From assembly GCA_028284345.1 (NCBI GenBank), contig JANQRY010000006.1, positions 62,001 through 126,000 on the forward strand: 64,000 nt of DNA, read 5' to 3'. The position numbers were made by a program, and so were the translations under genes. The notes under the pieces were generated by a model. It saw nothing but the letters and a program-made list of their open reading frames with translations. It ran no database searches and was not told where the DNA came from. This document shows positions 17,297 through 26,486 of the stretch, piece by piece; the first letter of the stretch is position 1; every line of letters begins with the position of its first letter. This DNA is from Hyphococcus sp. (GTDB lineage: Bacteria; Pseudomonadota; Alphaproteobacteria; Caulobacterales; Parvularculaceae).

Positions 17297-17500
17297 CGCC
17301 GTCCCTTTAACCCCAAAAGGGCGCCGGAATTATGAACAGGTATTCCGAAATCCATTAAAACTACAATCGTCCAGCGAATTCAGCTTCGTAAAGTTCGCAA
17401 CCGACGCCGGGTTCCCTCGCCGTATCGGCTTACCTTGAACGCCCCGTCTGGGTATGACGGGCGAAGACCCGCCCAGCGCAAACAAAAAAGGCGAACGACC

Positions 17501-17926
17501 ATGTCGCGACAAAAGCTCGTTTCTTCTCGCAACATCCAGAGCGTTCTGGCTGTTGTCTTCATCGGCCTTGGCGGCTGGTGTCTCTTCTGGCCCGGCGTCG
17601 TCGAACAGTTGGGATTTAAACCGGAGTATCGGCATGGGTCGGCGACGACCGCGCTGCTTATCGGGTGCTTCGGCGCCCAGGCGGTTCTTGTTGGTGCCAT
17701 TATCGCCTTATCGGAATTTCGCCCGCATACGTTTCTTGTCTTCGGACTTATCGGTTCTTTGCCGTTTTTCGCATTCAACTGGTACTTCTATTTCGTCGCG
17801 CAGATGTTCACTCATTGGATGCTGCTCGATTTCGTCGGCAATTTGATCATTCTCGCCTGCGGCGTCGGCGGATTTTACCTGAAGAGGCGAGAGATCCGGG
17901 ACGGCCTGCAAACAGCATCCCGATAG
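17501..17926 (+). CDS. Uncharacterised four-helix membrane protein
   Basis: The 141-residue product was not recognised as a named family. Four hydrophobic segments are visible (VLAVVFIGLGGWCLFWPGVV; ALLIGCFGAQAVLVGAIIAL; FLVFGLIGSLPFFAFNWYFY; LLDFVGNLIILACGVGGFYL) with a short Arg/Lys-rich C-terminus. It is a lone plus-strand gene between two minus-strand genes. ATG 17501 is preferred over the frame opening at 17435 because it directly precedes the hydrophobic core and follows AAAGGCGA. Confidence 0.65.
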   Translation: MSRQKLVSSRNIQSVLAVVFIGLGGWCLFWPGVVEQLGFKPEYRHGSATTALLIGCFGAQAVLVGAIIALSEFRPHTFLVFGLIGSLPFFAFNWYFYFVAQMFTHWMLLDFVGNLIILACGVGGFYLKRREIRDGLQTASR

Positions 17927-17958
17927 GGGTCCGGAACAGGGAGCGACGCTGCGCGGCC

Positions 17959-20619
17959 TCAGCCGCTGGCCGTCGCCTTCTTTGTTGCGGTTTTCTTCTT
18001 TGCGGCGGTCTTTTTTGTCGTCTTTTTCTTGGCCGCTTTTTTGGTTGTTTTCTTCTTCGCGGTCTTCTTTTTCGTTGCTTTCTTCTTGGCCGCCTTCTTC
18101 TTACGCGGGGCTTTCTTTTCGCGCTCGGCGATCCATTCGAGCGCCTGTTCCAGCGTGACGTCTTCCGGCTCGATGCCGTTCGGAATGGTGGCGTTGGTTT
18201 TTTCGTGTTTGACGTAAGGCCCGTAACGCCCGTCGAGGACGTTGACGGGTTCGCCGGTCTCCGGGTGCGCGCCCAGCTCCTTCAGCGCTTTCGCCTGACG
18301 GCGCGTCCGCGGGTTCGCTTTCTTTTCGGCGATCAGCGTGACGGCGCGGTTGAGCCCGATCTCGAACACCTCGTCGATTGACGGCAGGTTCGCATAGGTC
18401 TTCCCGTGCTTGACGAAGGGGCCGTAACGGCCAAGGCCCGCTTCGATCAGTTCGCCGTCTTCCGGGTGCGGACCGACGGGACGCGGCAATGACAAAAGCA
18501 TCAGCGCTTTTTCAAGATCGACCGTGCTGACGTCCCAGCCCTTTGGAATGCCGGAGCGTTTCGGTTTTTCCTTGGAGCCTTTTTCCTGCTCGCCGAGCTG
18601 AACGTAAGGTCCGAAGCGTCCGACCTTCAGCCAGACATCCAGATTGCTTTCCGGATCGACGCCGAGGATTTTGTCGGCGCTTTCCGCGCCGTCTTCGCCG
18701 TCGCCAAGGGCCGTGAGCTGTCGGGTGAAGTTGCACTCCGGATAGTTGGAGCAGCCGATAAAGGCGCCGTAGCGGCCGGTCTTTAACGAAAGCCGGCCGT
18801 CGGCGCAGGCCGGGCAGGCGCGCGGATCGGACCCGTCTTCCTTTTTCGGAAAGATGAGCGGCCCCAGGGATTCATTCAGGGCATCGAGCACTTCGGAAAT
18901 GCGAAGTTCACCAATGTCTTCGACTGCGGCGTGAAACTCGGACCAGAAATTGCGCAGAAAGACTTTCCAGTCCGCTTCGCCGGCGGAGATTTCATCGAGG
19001 GTTTCTTCTAGGTCCGCGGTGAAGTCGTATTCGACATATTTCTTGAAATAATTTTCCAGAAACGCCGTGACGATGCGGCCCTTAGAATCCGGAATGAACC
19101 GGTTCTTGTCCATGTTGACGTAACCGCGGTCGCGCAGGACCGAAAGGATCGACGCATAGGTCGAGGGCCGGCCGATGCCGAGTTCTTCGAGGCGTTTGAC
19201 GAGGCTCGCTTCGGAATAGCGCGGCGGCGGCTGGGTGAAGTGCTGGTCGGCCTTGACGTCCGACGCGGTCGCTTTTTCCCCGGCCTTGAGTTTCGGCAAC
19301 ACGCCTGCGCCGTCTTCGCTGTCGGCGTCGTCCTTGCCTTCTTCATAGAGCTTCAGGAAGCCATCGAAGAGAATGACGGAGCCGGTTGCGCGCAATCCGG
19401 TTTTCTTATCCGCGGACAAAAGGTCGATGGTCGTGTTTTCAAGGCGCGCCTGTTCCATCTGGCACGCCATGGCGCGCTTCCAGATCAGTTCATAAAGGCG
19501 ATGTTCATCCTCGCCGAGGCCGCGGATCTTGCCGGGTGCGCGCCCGAACGAGGTCGGGCGAATACATTCGTGCGCTTCCTGCGCGTTCCGGGCTTTCGAT
19601 TTGTAGACCCGCGGTTTTTCCGGCACGTAGCTATCGCCGAACTGGGCGCCGACGGTTTTGCGCGCGTCGTTTACCGCTTCCGGCGCCATGTCGACGCCGT
19701 CGGTCCGCATATAGGTGATGAGGCCAGTGGTCTCGCCGCCAATGTCGATCCCTTCATAAAGACGCTGCGCCGTGCGCATGGTGCGTTGGGCGTTGAAGCC
19801 GAGTTTGCGCGCCGCCTCCTGTTGCAGCGTTGAGGTTGTGAAGGGCGGCGGCGGATTGCGCTTCGTCGGTTTTGCTTCGACGGAGTCGACCGTAAAGGAC
19901 GCGGCTTCGACCGCCTTCTTCGCCGCCGCAGCGGCCGCTTCGTCGGGCAGGGAAAACTTCTTGAGCTTTTCGCCTTCATGCAGCACGAGCCGCGCCTCGA
20001 ACGGCGCCGAGCCGCCGGAGGTCGCCTGTGCCGCTACCGTCCAGTATTCTTCCGGAACGAAAAGCTCGATTTCGAGTTCGCGCTCGCAGATGAGGCGCAA
20101 GGCCACCGATTGCACGCGCCCGGCGGAGCGGGAACCGGGCAGTTTCCGCCACAGCACCGGCGACAGCGTAAAGCCGACGAGATAATCGAGCGCACGCCGG
20201 GCGAGATAGGCGTCAACGAGATCAGCGTCGATTTCGCGCGGGCTCGCCATGGCTTCCTGCACTGCGGCCTTGGTGATGGCGTTGAAGGCGACGCGGTCGA
20301 TGCGCACGTCTTTCAACGCCTTCTTGTCGGAGAGCGCTTCGATCAGGTGCCAGGAAATCGCTTCGCCTTCGCGGTCGGGGTCGGTGGCGAGGACGAGCCG
20401 GTCGGCGCCTTTGACGGCGCTGGCGATTTCATTGACCCGTTTTCTTGAGCCGGCGTCCAGCTCCCAAACCATCTTGAAATCGTCATCCGGGTCGACCGAG
20501 CCGTTTTTTGACGGCAGGTCGCGGATATGCCCGTAGGACGCCAGCACTTTAAAGCCGGAACCCAGATATTTGTTGATGGTCTTCGCCTTGGAGGGGGACT
20601 CAACAACGACGACTTGCAT
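17959..20619 (-). CDS. topA: DNA topoisomerase I
   Basis: TopA relaxes negative supercoils by single-strand passage. The 886-residue protein has the TOPRIM domain (VVVESPSKAKTINKYLGSGF; ATDPDREGEAISWHL), the active-site Tyr303 in GLITYMRTDGVDM, and a zinc-ribbon module (CPACADGRL, then CSNYPECNF), followed by repeated GRYGPYVK-type C-terminal domains. It ends in a Lys/Ala/Thr-rich tail of about 50 residues. ATG 20619 starts directly at the TOPRIM strand; upstream in-frame codons to 20730 add no family sequence. It follows dprA, as in many alphaproteobacteria. Confidence 0.96.
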   Translation of the reverse strand: MQVVVVESPSKAKTINKYLGSGFKVLASYGHIRDLPSKNGSVDPDDDFKMVWELDAGSRKRVNEIASAVKGADRLVLATDPDREGEAISWHLIEALSDKKALKDVRIDRVAFNAITKAAVQEAMASPREIDADLVDAYLARRALDYLVGFTLSPVLWRKLPGSRSAGRVQSVALRLICERELEIELFVPEEYWTVAAQATSGGSAPFEARLVLHEGEKLKKFSLPDEAAAAAAKKAVEAASFTVDSVEAKPTKRNPPPPFTTSTLQQEAARKLGFNAQRTMRTAQRLYEGIDIGGETTGLITYMRTDGVDMAPEAVNDARKTVGAQFGDSYVPEKPRVYKSKARNAQEAHECIRPTSFGRAPGKIRGLGEDEHRLYELIWKRAMACQMEQARLENTTIDLLSADKKTGLRATGSVILFDGFLKLYEEGKDDADSEDGAGVLPKLKAGEKATASDVKADQHFTQPPPRYSEASLVKRLEELGIGRPSTYASILSVLRDRGYVNMDKNRFIPDSKGRIVTAFLENYFKKYVEYDFTADLEETLDEISAGEADWKVFLRNFWSEFHAAVEDIGELRISEVLDALNESLGPLIFPKKEDGSDPRACPACADGRLSLKTGRYGAFIGCSNYPECNFTRQLTALGDGEDGAESADKILGVDPESNLDVWLKVGRFGPYVQLGEQEKGSKEKPKRSGIPKGWDVSTVDLEKALMLLSLPRPVGPHPEDGELIEAGLGRYGPFVKHGKTYANLPSIDEVFEIGLNRAVTLIAEKKANPRTRRQAKALKELGAHPETGEPVNVLDGRYGPYVKHEKTNATIPNGIEPEDVTLEQALEWIAEREKKAPRKKKAAKKKATKKKTAKKKTTKKAAKKKTTKKTAAKKKTATKKATASG

Positions 20620-20867
20620 GGAGGTCAGACCTTTGGACGGCGTGGGTTTGGGCGCGCGGTAATGCGTGAGCCGGGCCATCGGTGTCAAGATTACGGCGCA
20701 TCGCCCCCGCAACCGTGAGACTGAACCCATGTGAAGGCTGCATATTTAAGTTGTGATGGCGCCGCGACAAGGCGAAAAGGCGGGTTAAAAAATAACACAA
20801 TAGAATCAGTTCTCTAAGGAGCACACCGCAGGTTTTGAGGAAGATGCGGGCGGCGCGTGCGGCGGAC

Positions 20868-21992
20868 TTAAGCGCCGGCGGCGAGCGAGAATCGGCCGCC
20901 GGAATGCTCTTCCGCCGCGCCCGTGAGCACCAGTTCGAGGAGGGCGTCCGCGAAAAGCCCCGGCGCGGGCTGCAATTCGCGCATGAGATCGTCCCGATGC
21001 TGAGGCGTATGGCTGAGGAGGCCGAGAATTTCGTCGCGCATGGCGGCGACCGCCTGCGGATCCGGTTCGCCGGCGGCCTCGTCCGGGGTCCAGTCGAAAA
21101 GATCGCGGCGGTCTTCGCGGGCGCCGCGCTGCTGTTCCGCGAGGACGTCCAGAATATCCTGCGCGGTCTCGACCAGCGTCGCGCCGTCGCGGATAAGGCG
21201 GTTGGCGCCCTGACAGCGCGGGTCGAGGGGCGAGCCCGGCACGGCGAAGACTTCCCGGCCCTGTTCCAGCGCAAACCGCGCGGTGATGAGCGTGCCGGAC
21301 CGGGCCGCAGCCTCGACCACGACAACGCCGCGGGAGAGGCCGGAGATGAGCCGGTTGCGTTTCGGGAAATCCCGCGCCGTCGGCCGCTGGCCCATGGGAC
21401 ATTCGGAGATCACCGCGCCGTCGCGGGCGATATCCTCCGTCAACTGATCATGTTCCGGCGGGTAGATCACGTCGACGCCGCCGGCGACGACGGCGACCGT
21501 GCCCGTCGACAACGCAGCCGCGTGGGCGGCGCCGTCAATGCCGCGGGCAAGACCCGATACGACGACGATCCCCGCTTCGCCGAGTTCGGCGGCGAGACTG
21601 CGCGCCATTTTCCGCCCGACGCCGGAGGCGTTGCGCGCGCCGATGATGGCGATAGCGGGTTTTTCAAACAGCTCCGCATGGCCGCGTAGGAAAATCAGCG
21701 GCGGCGGATCGGCGATGGCTTTCAGGGGCGCCGGGTAGTCGTCCTCGCAAAAGGCGATGACCCGCGCGTCGCGGGCGAAGGCGGCGTCGAGCTCCGCTTC
21801 CGCCGCGTTGCGGTCTGCGGCGCGCAACGGTCGCGGCCGACCGGCCTTGGTTGAAAGGTCCGGCAGGGCGGCAAGGGCCTCGGCGGCGGAGCCGTATTTT
21901 GAAATCAACTGGTGAAAGGTGATCGGACCGATATTGGTTGTGCGGATGAGCTGCAGCCAGTCGAGGCGTTCGCCCTCATTAAGCGTTGGCAT
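20868..21992 (-). CDS. dprA: DNA-processing protein DprA (Smf)
   Basis: DprA protects incoming single-stranded DNA in natural transformation and loads RecA. The 374 residues show the Rossmann-like DprA core: YPAPLKAIADPPPLIFLRG, AIIGARNASGVGRKMARSLA, VVSGLARGIDGAAHAAAL, NRLISGLSRGVVVVEAAARS and FAVPGSPLDPRCQGANRLIR. A C-terminal winged-helix-like region is present. Its start overlaps plsY by 14 bases, implying coupling. Presence does not prove competence, as the gene is widespread. Confidence 0.94.
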   Translation of the reverse strand: MPTLNEGERLDWLQLIRTTNIGPITFHQLISKYGSAAEALAALPDLSTKAGRPRPLRAADRNAAEAELDAAFARDARVIAFCEDDYPAPLKAIADPPPLIFLRGHAELFEKPAIAIIGARNASGVGRKMARSLAAELGEAGIVVVSGLARGIDGAAHAAALSTGTVAVVAGGVDVIYPPEHDQLTEDIARDGAVISECPMGQRPTARDFPKRNRLISGLSRGVVVVEAAARSGTLITARFALEQGREVFAVPGSPLDPRCQGANRLIRDGATLVETAQDILDVLAEQQRGAREDRRDLFDWTPDEAAGEPDPQAVAAMRDEILGLLSHTPQHRDDLMRELQPAPGLFADALLELVLTGAAEEHSGGRFSLAAGA

Positions 21993-22596
21993 TGGCCGCG
22001 CCTGTTTTGTCGATCTCTTTTTTGCCGGCGCCGATTTTAGGCTCGGCCCCGGCGAGCAGCCTGACGATATTCGTCCGATGACGGATGAGAATGAGCGCCG
22101 TCATGAACAGCGCAGCGAACGCAAAGGCAACTTTGCCCATGGCGAAAAAGACGAAGGGCGATGCTGATGCGGCGACCAGGGCGGCAAGCGATGAGTAGCG
22201 CGAGACCCTGGCGACGACGAGCCATGCGGCGCCGGCGAAAACGCCAGCCGGCCAATGGAGCGCGAACAGCGTGCCCATGAACGTGGCGACGCCCTTGCCG
22301 CCCTTGAAGCCGAGCCAGACCGGAAAGCAGTGACCGAGAAACGCCGCTGCGCCCGCAAGCTCCGGCCGCCAGCCCGCGAGATACGCAATGGCGACGGCGA
22401 TTGCGCCCTTGCCGCCGTCAAGGAGCAGCGTCGCCAGCGCCAGATCCCTGCGGCCCGTTCGCAACACATTCGTCGCGCCGATATTGCCCGAGCCGATGTC
22501 GCGAATGTCGCCGAGGCCAGCGGCTTTCGTCATGACGAGGCCGAAGGGGACGGAGCCAAGGAGGTAGCCGAGGAGGAGGGGAAGAACAAAGGTCAT
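21979..22596 (-). CDS. plsY: Glycerol-3-phosphate acyltransferase PlsY
   Basis: PlsY transfers acyl groups from acyl-phosphate to glycerol-3-phosphate, the first step of phospholipid synthesis, in the inner membrane. The 205-residue multi-helix protein carries the three PlsY motifs: GYLLGSVPFGLV, GSGNIGATNVLRT with LLLDGGKGA, and GHCFPVWLGFKGGKGVAT. It sits between the upstream lipoprotein gene and dprA on the same strand. Confidence 0.94.
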   Translation of the reverse strand: MTFVLPLLLGYLLGSVPFGLVMTKAAGLGDIRDIGSGNIGATNVLRTGRRDLALATLLLDGGKGAIAVAIAYLAGWRPELAGAAAFLGHCFPVWLGFKGGKGVATFMGTLFALHWPAGVFAGAAWLVVARVSRYSSLAALVAASASPFVFFAMGKVAFAFAALFMTALILIRHRTNIVRLLAGAEPKIGAGKKEIDKTGAANANA

Positions 22597-22599
22597 TGT

Positions 22600-23184
22600 T
22601 TACGGATATTTCTCGAACATTTCGTCGAATGTGTTAGCCGGGATCGCGTTTGTTCCTTTCAACTCGGAATCAAACCAAGCAAAACAGTATTTTCCGTCAA
22701 TGATTGCTTCATAAGAGTACATTGCGCCATCTTGCGGCAGGTTATCGATGTCGTAGAAATCGGATGGCACGTTGCAGATGTCGAGCCTAAGAAACGTTGC
22801 TTTTATTCTTTGGAATTGAGCTTCGGCGATCTCAATTTCGCTGAATCCGGATGATAGCCCCAAAAACTTATTCGGTCCCTCTTGGCTCCAGGATTGTGAA
22901 CCATCGAGAAGCGTGTACGTGAAAGTCCCATCGCGGCGAAAAATCGATCTGCTTCGCACTGACCCGAAACTTTCGATCTCGGTGAAACGAAATGCTTCAT
23001 CGACATTTGCATGTAAGATATCGGTTACTAAGCCCTCTGAAAATACAGAATTGCCGCGCGTGATCAGCGCAATGCTTCGGGCAGAATCTAATGTTACCGC
23101 CGAATTGGCGGAGATGCTCTGTTGAGGCGCAGCGACGCAAGCTACTACGAGTAATAGTACTCCAAACACCAAAATATTGCGCAT
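22600..23184 (-). CDS. Hypothetical lipoprotein, A+T-rich relative to neighbours
   Basis: The 194-residue product was not recognised. It has a lipoprotein signal (lipobox VVAC, about Cys16) and a mature part rich in Phe, Asp and Ser, suggesting a soluble beta-rich periplasmic domain. Base composition differs from the region: two 60-base stretches counted gave 25 and 30 G+C, well below flanking genes. Its start shares one base with the pyrB stop (TGATG), after GGGGGAG. In many alphaproteobacteria pyrC follows pyrB here; no pyrC is seen, so this gene may mark a replacement. Confidence 0.7.
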   Translation of the reverse strand: MRNILVFGVLLLVVACVAAPQQSISANSAVTLDSARSIALITRGNSVFSEGLVTDILHANVDEAFRFTEIESFGSVRSRSIFRRDGTFTYTLLDGSQSWSQEGPNKFLGLSSGFSEIEIAEAQFQRIKATFLRLDICNVPSDFYDIDNLPQDGAMYSYEAIIDGKYCFAWFDSELKGTNAIPANTFDEMFEKYP

Positions 23185-24137
23185 CACTCCCCCCGTGTCA
23201 GCAGCGCGTCGAGACAGGCCATGCGCGTCGGCGCGCCGTAGAAGACCTGCCGCAGGATCAGCGAGCGTTCCTTGTCGTCGGCGAGGGCCCCGTCGATTTC
23301 GACGCCGCGGTTCATGGGTCCCGGATGCATGATCCGCGCGCCGGACTTTGCGCGCTTTATGGTTTCGTGGGTCAGGCCGAATTCATCGAAAAAACCGCGC
23401 GCCGCGTCGTCCGCATTATCGCCCATGCGTTCGAACTGCATGCGCAGCCCCATGGCGATATCGGCGCCGTCGAGACCGTCCTTCAGATTGTCGATCCGGG
23501 GAATATCCGTAAACTGATCGCCTTCCGGCATGAGGGACGCCGGTCCGACGAACCGCACCTCAGCGCCGAGGCGTTTAAACAACCGCGCGTCGGACCCGGC
23601 GACCCGGGAATGTTTGACGTCGCCGCAGATGGCGATGACGAGCCCTTCGAGGGACCCGAATTCGGAACGGATCGTCGCGGCGTCGAGGAGCGCCTGGGTC
23701 GGGTGCTCCGTCTTGCCGGCGCCGCCATTGACGACCATGCAGGGCAGGACCTCGTCGAGCTTGTAATGCAGGGCCTCTTCCTTCGCGCGCACGACCATGA
23801 CGTCCGCGGCCATGGCCGCCATGGTCTGGGCCGTGTCGACCTGGCTTTCGCCCTTATGCACCGACGACGCCGCCACCGGCACGTTGATTACGTCGGCGCC
23901 CAGCTTTTTGCCGGCAAGCTCGAACGACAGATTGGTGCGGGTCGAGTCCTCGAAAAAGAGATTGATCTGGGTCTTGCCCGCAAGGCGTTTCGGGGCCGGG
24001 TCGGATCGGTTGAGATAGCCGGCGTAATGTTCGGCAAGGTCGAGAATATAGGCGATATCGGCGCCGGAGAGATCGTCAATGGAGATCAGCCGCCTTGCGG
24101 CGAGAACATCCGGGGGCGCTGTCGGTCTCACGCTCAT
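23184..24137 (-). CDS. pyrB: Aspartate carbamoyltransferase catalytic subunit
   Basis: PyrB condenses carbamoyl phosphate and aspartate, the committed step of pyrimidine synthesis. The 317 residues contain the carbamoyl-phosphate motif FFEDSTRTNLSFELAGKKLG, the aspartate-side HPTQALLDA and the C-terminal MHPGPMNRGVEID. The open frame runs on to 24989, but that part is a shadow of ruvX and the membrane gene; ATG 24137 begins at the conserved N-terminus. No regulatory subunit or pyrC lies next to it. Confidence 0.95.
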   Translation of the reverse strand: MSVRPTAPPDVLAARRLISIDDLSGADIAYILDLAEHYAGYLNRSDPAPKRLAGKTQINLFFEDSTRTNLSFELAGKKLGADVINVPVAASSVHKGESQVDTAQTMAAMAADVMVVRAKEEALHYKLDEVLPCMVVNGGAGKTEHPTQALLDAATIRSEFGSLEGLVIAICGDVKHSRVAGSDARLFKRLGAEVRFVGPASLMPEGDQFTDIPRIDNLKDGLDGADIAMGLRMQFERMGDNADDAARGFFDEFGLTHETIKRAKSGARIMHPGPMNRGVEIDGALADDKERSLILRQVFYGAPTRMACLDALLTRGE

Positions 24138-24199
24138 CGGCGGCGAGCTATAGGACTGCTTTGGGTTGTGCGCAACAAGGGGGAGGGATGACGCCGGCT

Positions 24200-24559
24200 T
24201 CAAGCCTTCTTCGTTGTTTTCATCAGCCACCAGACCCCGGCGGCGATGATGATGATATCGACCAGGAATATGATCGGCAGGGCGAGCGGGCCGCCGTCCT
24301 GCGCATAGCTTGCGCCGCCGAGGCCGAGCCCGGCCGTGCACGCGGCGACGGTGGCCATTACGGCGTTGCGCGAGCGGTTTTTCGACCCGTCCCGGACGTC
24401 GGCGCGCACGTAAAAACTGAGGCCGATATAGAGGAAGCCAAAAACCGTGAGCGCCAGCGCGCGCCCGTCGCCGCCGCCGATCAGCGCGACCGCCAGATGG
24501 AAAATGCCGGTCGCGAGCAGCAGGCCGATGATCAGATGGCGCAGGGTTTTGGCTTTCAT
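24200..24559 (-). CDS. Uncharacterised small membrane protein
   Basis: The 119-residue protein has about four hydrophobic helices (LIIGLLLATGIFHLAVALIG; ALALTVFGFLYIGLSFYV; AVMATVAACTAGLGLGGASY; LPIIFLVDIIIIAAGVWWLM) and a basic end. No family was recognised. It overlaps the ruvX stop by four bases (ATGA), so it is probably co-translated with ruvX. Pure sequence gives no function. Confidence 0.7.
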   Translation of the reverse strand: MKAKTLRHLIIGLLLATGIFHLAVALIGGGDGRALALTVFGFLYIGLSFYVRADVRDGSKNRSRNAVMATVAACTAGLGLGGASYAQDGGPLALPIIFLVDIIIIAAGVWWLMKTTKKA

Positions 24560-25023
24560 GACGTCCCGTCCCGCAGGCGATCGATTGCCCCTTGCAATAT
24601 AAACGCGGCGGCCGATTCGTCGATCTTCTCCGCACGCCGTTTGCGCTTGGTGTCGATGGCGATGAGGTCCCGCTCCATGGCCGCGGTCGACAGGCGCTCG
24701 TCCCAGAAGGCGACGGGCAGGTCGAGAATTTTCGGCAGGTTGCGCACGAACGCGCGGGCGCGCTGGGCGCTCGGTCCCTCCGTGCCGTCCATATTGAGGG
24801 GTAGACCCATGACCAGGCCGACGACGCCGCGTTCCTTCGCCAGAGCGGCGAGACGCTCCGCATCGGGGGTGAATTTCGTGCGGCGGATGGTTTCCACCGG
24901 CGTCGCCACCCGGCGACCCGGATCGCAGACCGCAACGCCGATGGTCTTCTCCCCGAGGTCGAGCCCGAAAAGGGCGCCGGCCTCGCCAAAGGCGGCCGCT
25001 TCCGCGATGAAGGACTTGCTCAT
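24556..25023 (-). CDS. ruvX: Putative Holliday junction resolvase RuvX (YqgF)
   Basis: RuvX/YqgF has an RNase H-like fold linked to Holliday junction resolution and pre-16S rRNA processing. The 155 residues show LFGLDLGEKTIGVAVCD with the first catalytic Asp at about 22, VGLVMGLPLNMDGTEGPSAQ, VAFWDERLSTAAMERDL and DESAAAFILQ with the last acidic site. The frame stays open far upstream (to 26298) but that is a shadow of the plus-strand metalloprotease; ATG 25023 gives normal family length. Confidence 0.92.
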   Translation of the reverse strand: MSKSFIAEAAAFGEAGALFGLDLGEKTIGVAVCDPGRRVATPVETIRRTKFTPDAERLAALAKERGVVGLVMGLPLNMDGTEGPSAQRARAFVRNLPKILDLPVAFWDERLSTAAMERDLIAIDTKRKRRAEKIDESAAAFILQGAIDRLRDGTS

Positions 25024-25095
25024 GAGCGACAGCATAGCACGGATCGTCAAGCGCCTGTTTTTCTTGATCGACCGGTATCGTATGGTCGCGATGTG

Positions 25096-26430
25096 ATGCG
25101 CATCGCCGCTGTGATTTTGATCCTTGCCGTCGGGGCCGTCCTGGCGGCTTTCGCCGTAGACGGCGCGGGCGAGCGTCGCGCGGCGGCGCAGGTTTCGATT
25201 ACGCAATTGCCCGACGGCGCCGTCCATGTCGCCTACGATCTGAAACGGCCCCTTCGCGCGCTCGCCTTTCGCACGATCGAAGGCGGATATCGCGAGCGGC
25301 GATGGACGGCGGACGGCGATGATTTCGTGATCCGGCGCGGCGACGACCTTGACATGATTGAACGGCGCGACGGCGCGCCCTTCGACGCTGTGTCGCTGAC
25401 GGCGCGTACCAATATCGTCCGGATAGAGAAGAATTATCAGCCGCTCGCCGCCTATGGCGCGGGCGGCGCGCTGCTTTTTACCGGGCACTTCTGGCCCGTC
25501 CTTGATGAAGACCGGCGCATGGATGCGGATTTTAGTTTTACGCCCGCGGCCGGCGCCAAGGTCGCAGCGTTTGGCGAGCGTGTTGATGCGCTTCGGAACT
25601 GGCGCAGTCCCATGGCGCATCCGGCGTTTGTCTATATGGGACCGCTTGACCCGGTTGAATCCCGCGATGTGCTGGCGTTGGTCGATCCAACCGCGCCGGC
25701 GTGGATCCGGCGGGAATTTGAAGCGCTGACGCCCGACGCCTTCGCGCTGCTGGCGCAGCGTTTCGGCTTTCACCTCGATGCGAAGCCAAACCTTTTCCTG
25801 GCCGCGCCGTTGGGGTCCAATCCGGGACGGCTTTCCTATTCCGGCGACGCGCTGCCCGGTCAGTTTCAGATCACGCTGGAGGGCGGCGGCTGGAACGAAC
25901 CGTCGGCGCGGGCGGTCTCGATTTTCCGGCGCGCGACCATCCATGAGGCGGTGCATCTGTGGCAGTCGGCGGCGCGGCCGTCGAAGCAGGAAGAAGCGCC
26001 GTGGATCCACGAAGGCGCCGCCGACGCTATTGCGGCCGAAGCCATGGTCGCGCTCGGCTTCTGGGACGGCGACGACTATGAACGCCATGTGATGGAAACG
26101 CGCGCCGAATGCGCGGTGCGGCTGCGGCGCGGGCCATTGCGCAGCGCGGCGGCGCGAAGGGACTATCGCGCGCTTTACGCCTGCGGCCACGTCGTCGCGC
26201 TGGCCGTTTCCCGCGCGGACGGCGCTTCGGCGTCGGATTTCTGGCGCGCCTTTATTGCGCAATCCCGGGAGCGCGATTCCGGCTATTCGGAAAAGCACTT
26301 TTTCGCGCTGGTCGGCGAGCGCACTGGCGATCCTGCGTTTGTGCGGAAATTGCGCGCCTTCGTGCGCACGCCGCTCGCTGACCCGGAAAGGGAAATCGAC
26401 CGCCTGTTCGCCGCCGCCCGTGGATCGTAA
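25096..26430 (+). CDS. Putative membrane-anchored gluzincin metalloprotease
   Basis: The 444-residue protein begins with a membrane segment (IAAVILILAVGAVLAAFAV), then a beta-rich region, and a helical C-terminal half containing HEAVHLWQ (His283, Glu284, His287) and, 18 residues later, WIHEGAAD with Glu306. HExxH-X18-E is the zinc signature of gluzincins such as M1 and M61 peptidases. No aminopeptidase GxMEN motif was seen, so this is not a standard M1 aminopeptidase. It is probably an envelope peptidase of unknown substrate. ATG 25096 is preferred to GTG 25093. It is divergent from ruvX and 56 bases before gatC. Confidence 0.65.
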   Translation: MRIAAVILILAVGAVLAAFAVDGAGERRAAAQVSITQLPDGAVHVAYDLKRPLRALAFRTIEGGYRERRWTADGDDFVIRRGDDLDMIERRDGAPFDAVSLTARTNIVRIEKNYQPLAAYGAGGALLFTGHFWPVLDEDRRMDADFSFTPAAGAKVAAFGERVDALRNWRSPMAHPAFVYMGPLDPVESRDVLALVDPTAPAWIRREFEALTPDAFALLAQRFGFHLDAKPNLFLAAPLGSNPGRLSYSGDALPGQFQITLEGGGWNEPSARAVSIFRRATIHEAVHLWQSAARPSKQEEAPWIHEGAADAIAAEAMVALGFWDGDDYERHVMETRAECAVRLRRGPLRSAAARRDYRALYACGHVVALAVSRADGASASDFWRAFIAQSRERDSGYSEKHFFALVGERTGDPAFVRKLRAFVRTPLADPEREIDRLFAAARGS

Positions 26431-26486
26431 CCCTTGCGCCTTCGGGCGCCCATTGTTAGGCCGTCGGCGAGGTCAGGAAACACAAG

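Noticed and set aside
23184-24989. Extended pyrB reading frame
   Set aside because: The first 280 codons are out-of-frame shadows of ruvX and the membrane gene; PyrB starts at ATG 24137.
24556-26298. Long minus-strand frame (580 codons) extending ruvX upstream
   Set aside because: The part above 25023 is antisense to the metalloprotease gene and has no domain pattern; ruvX length is normal with ATG 25023.
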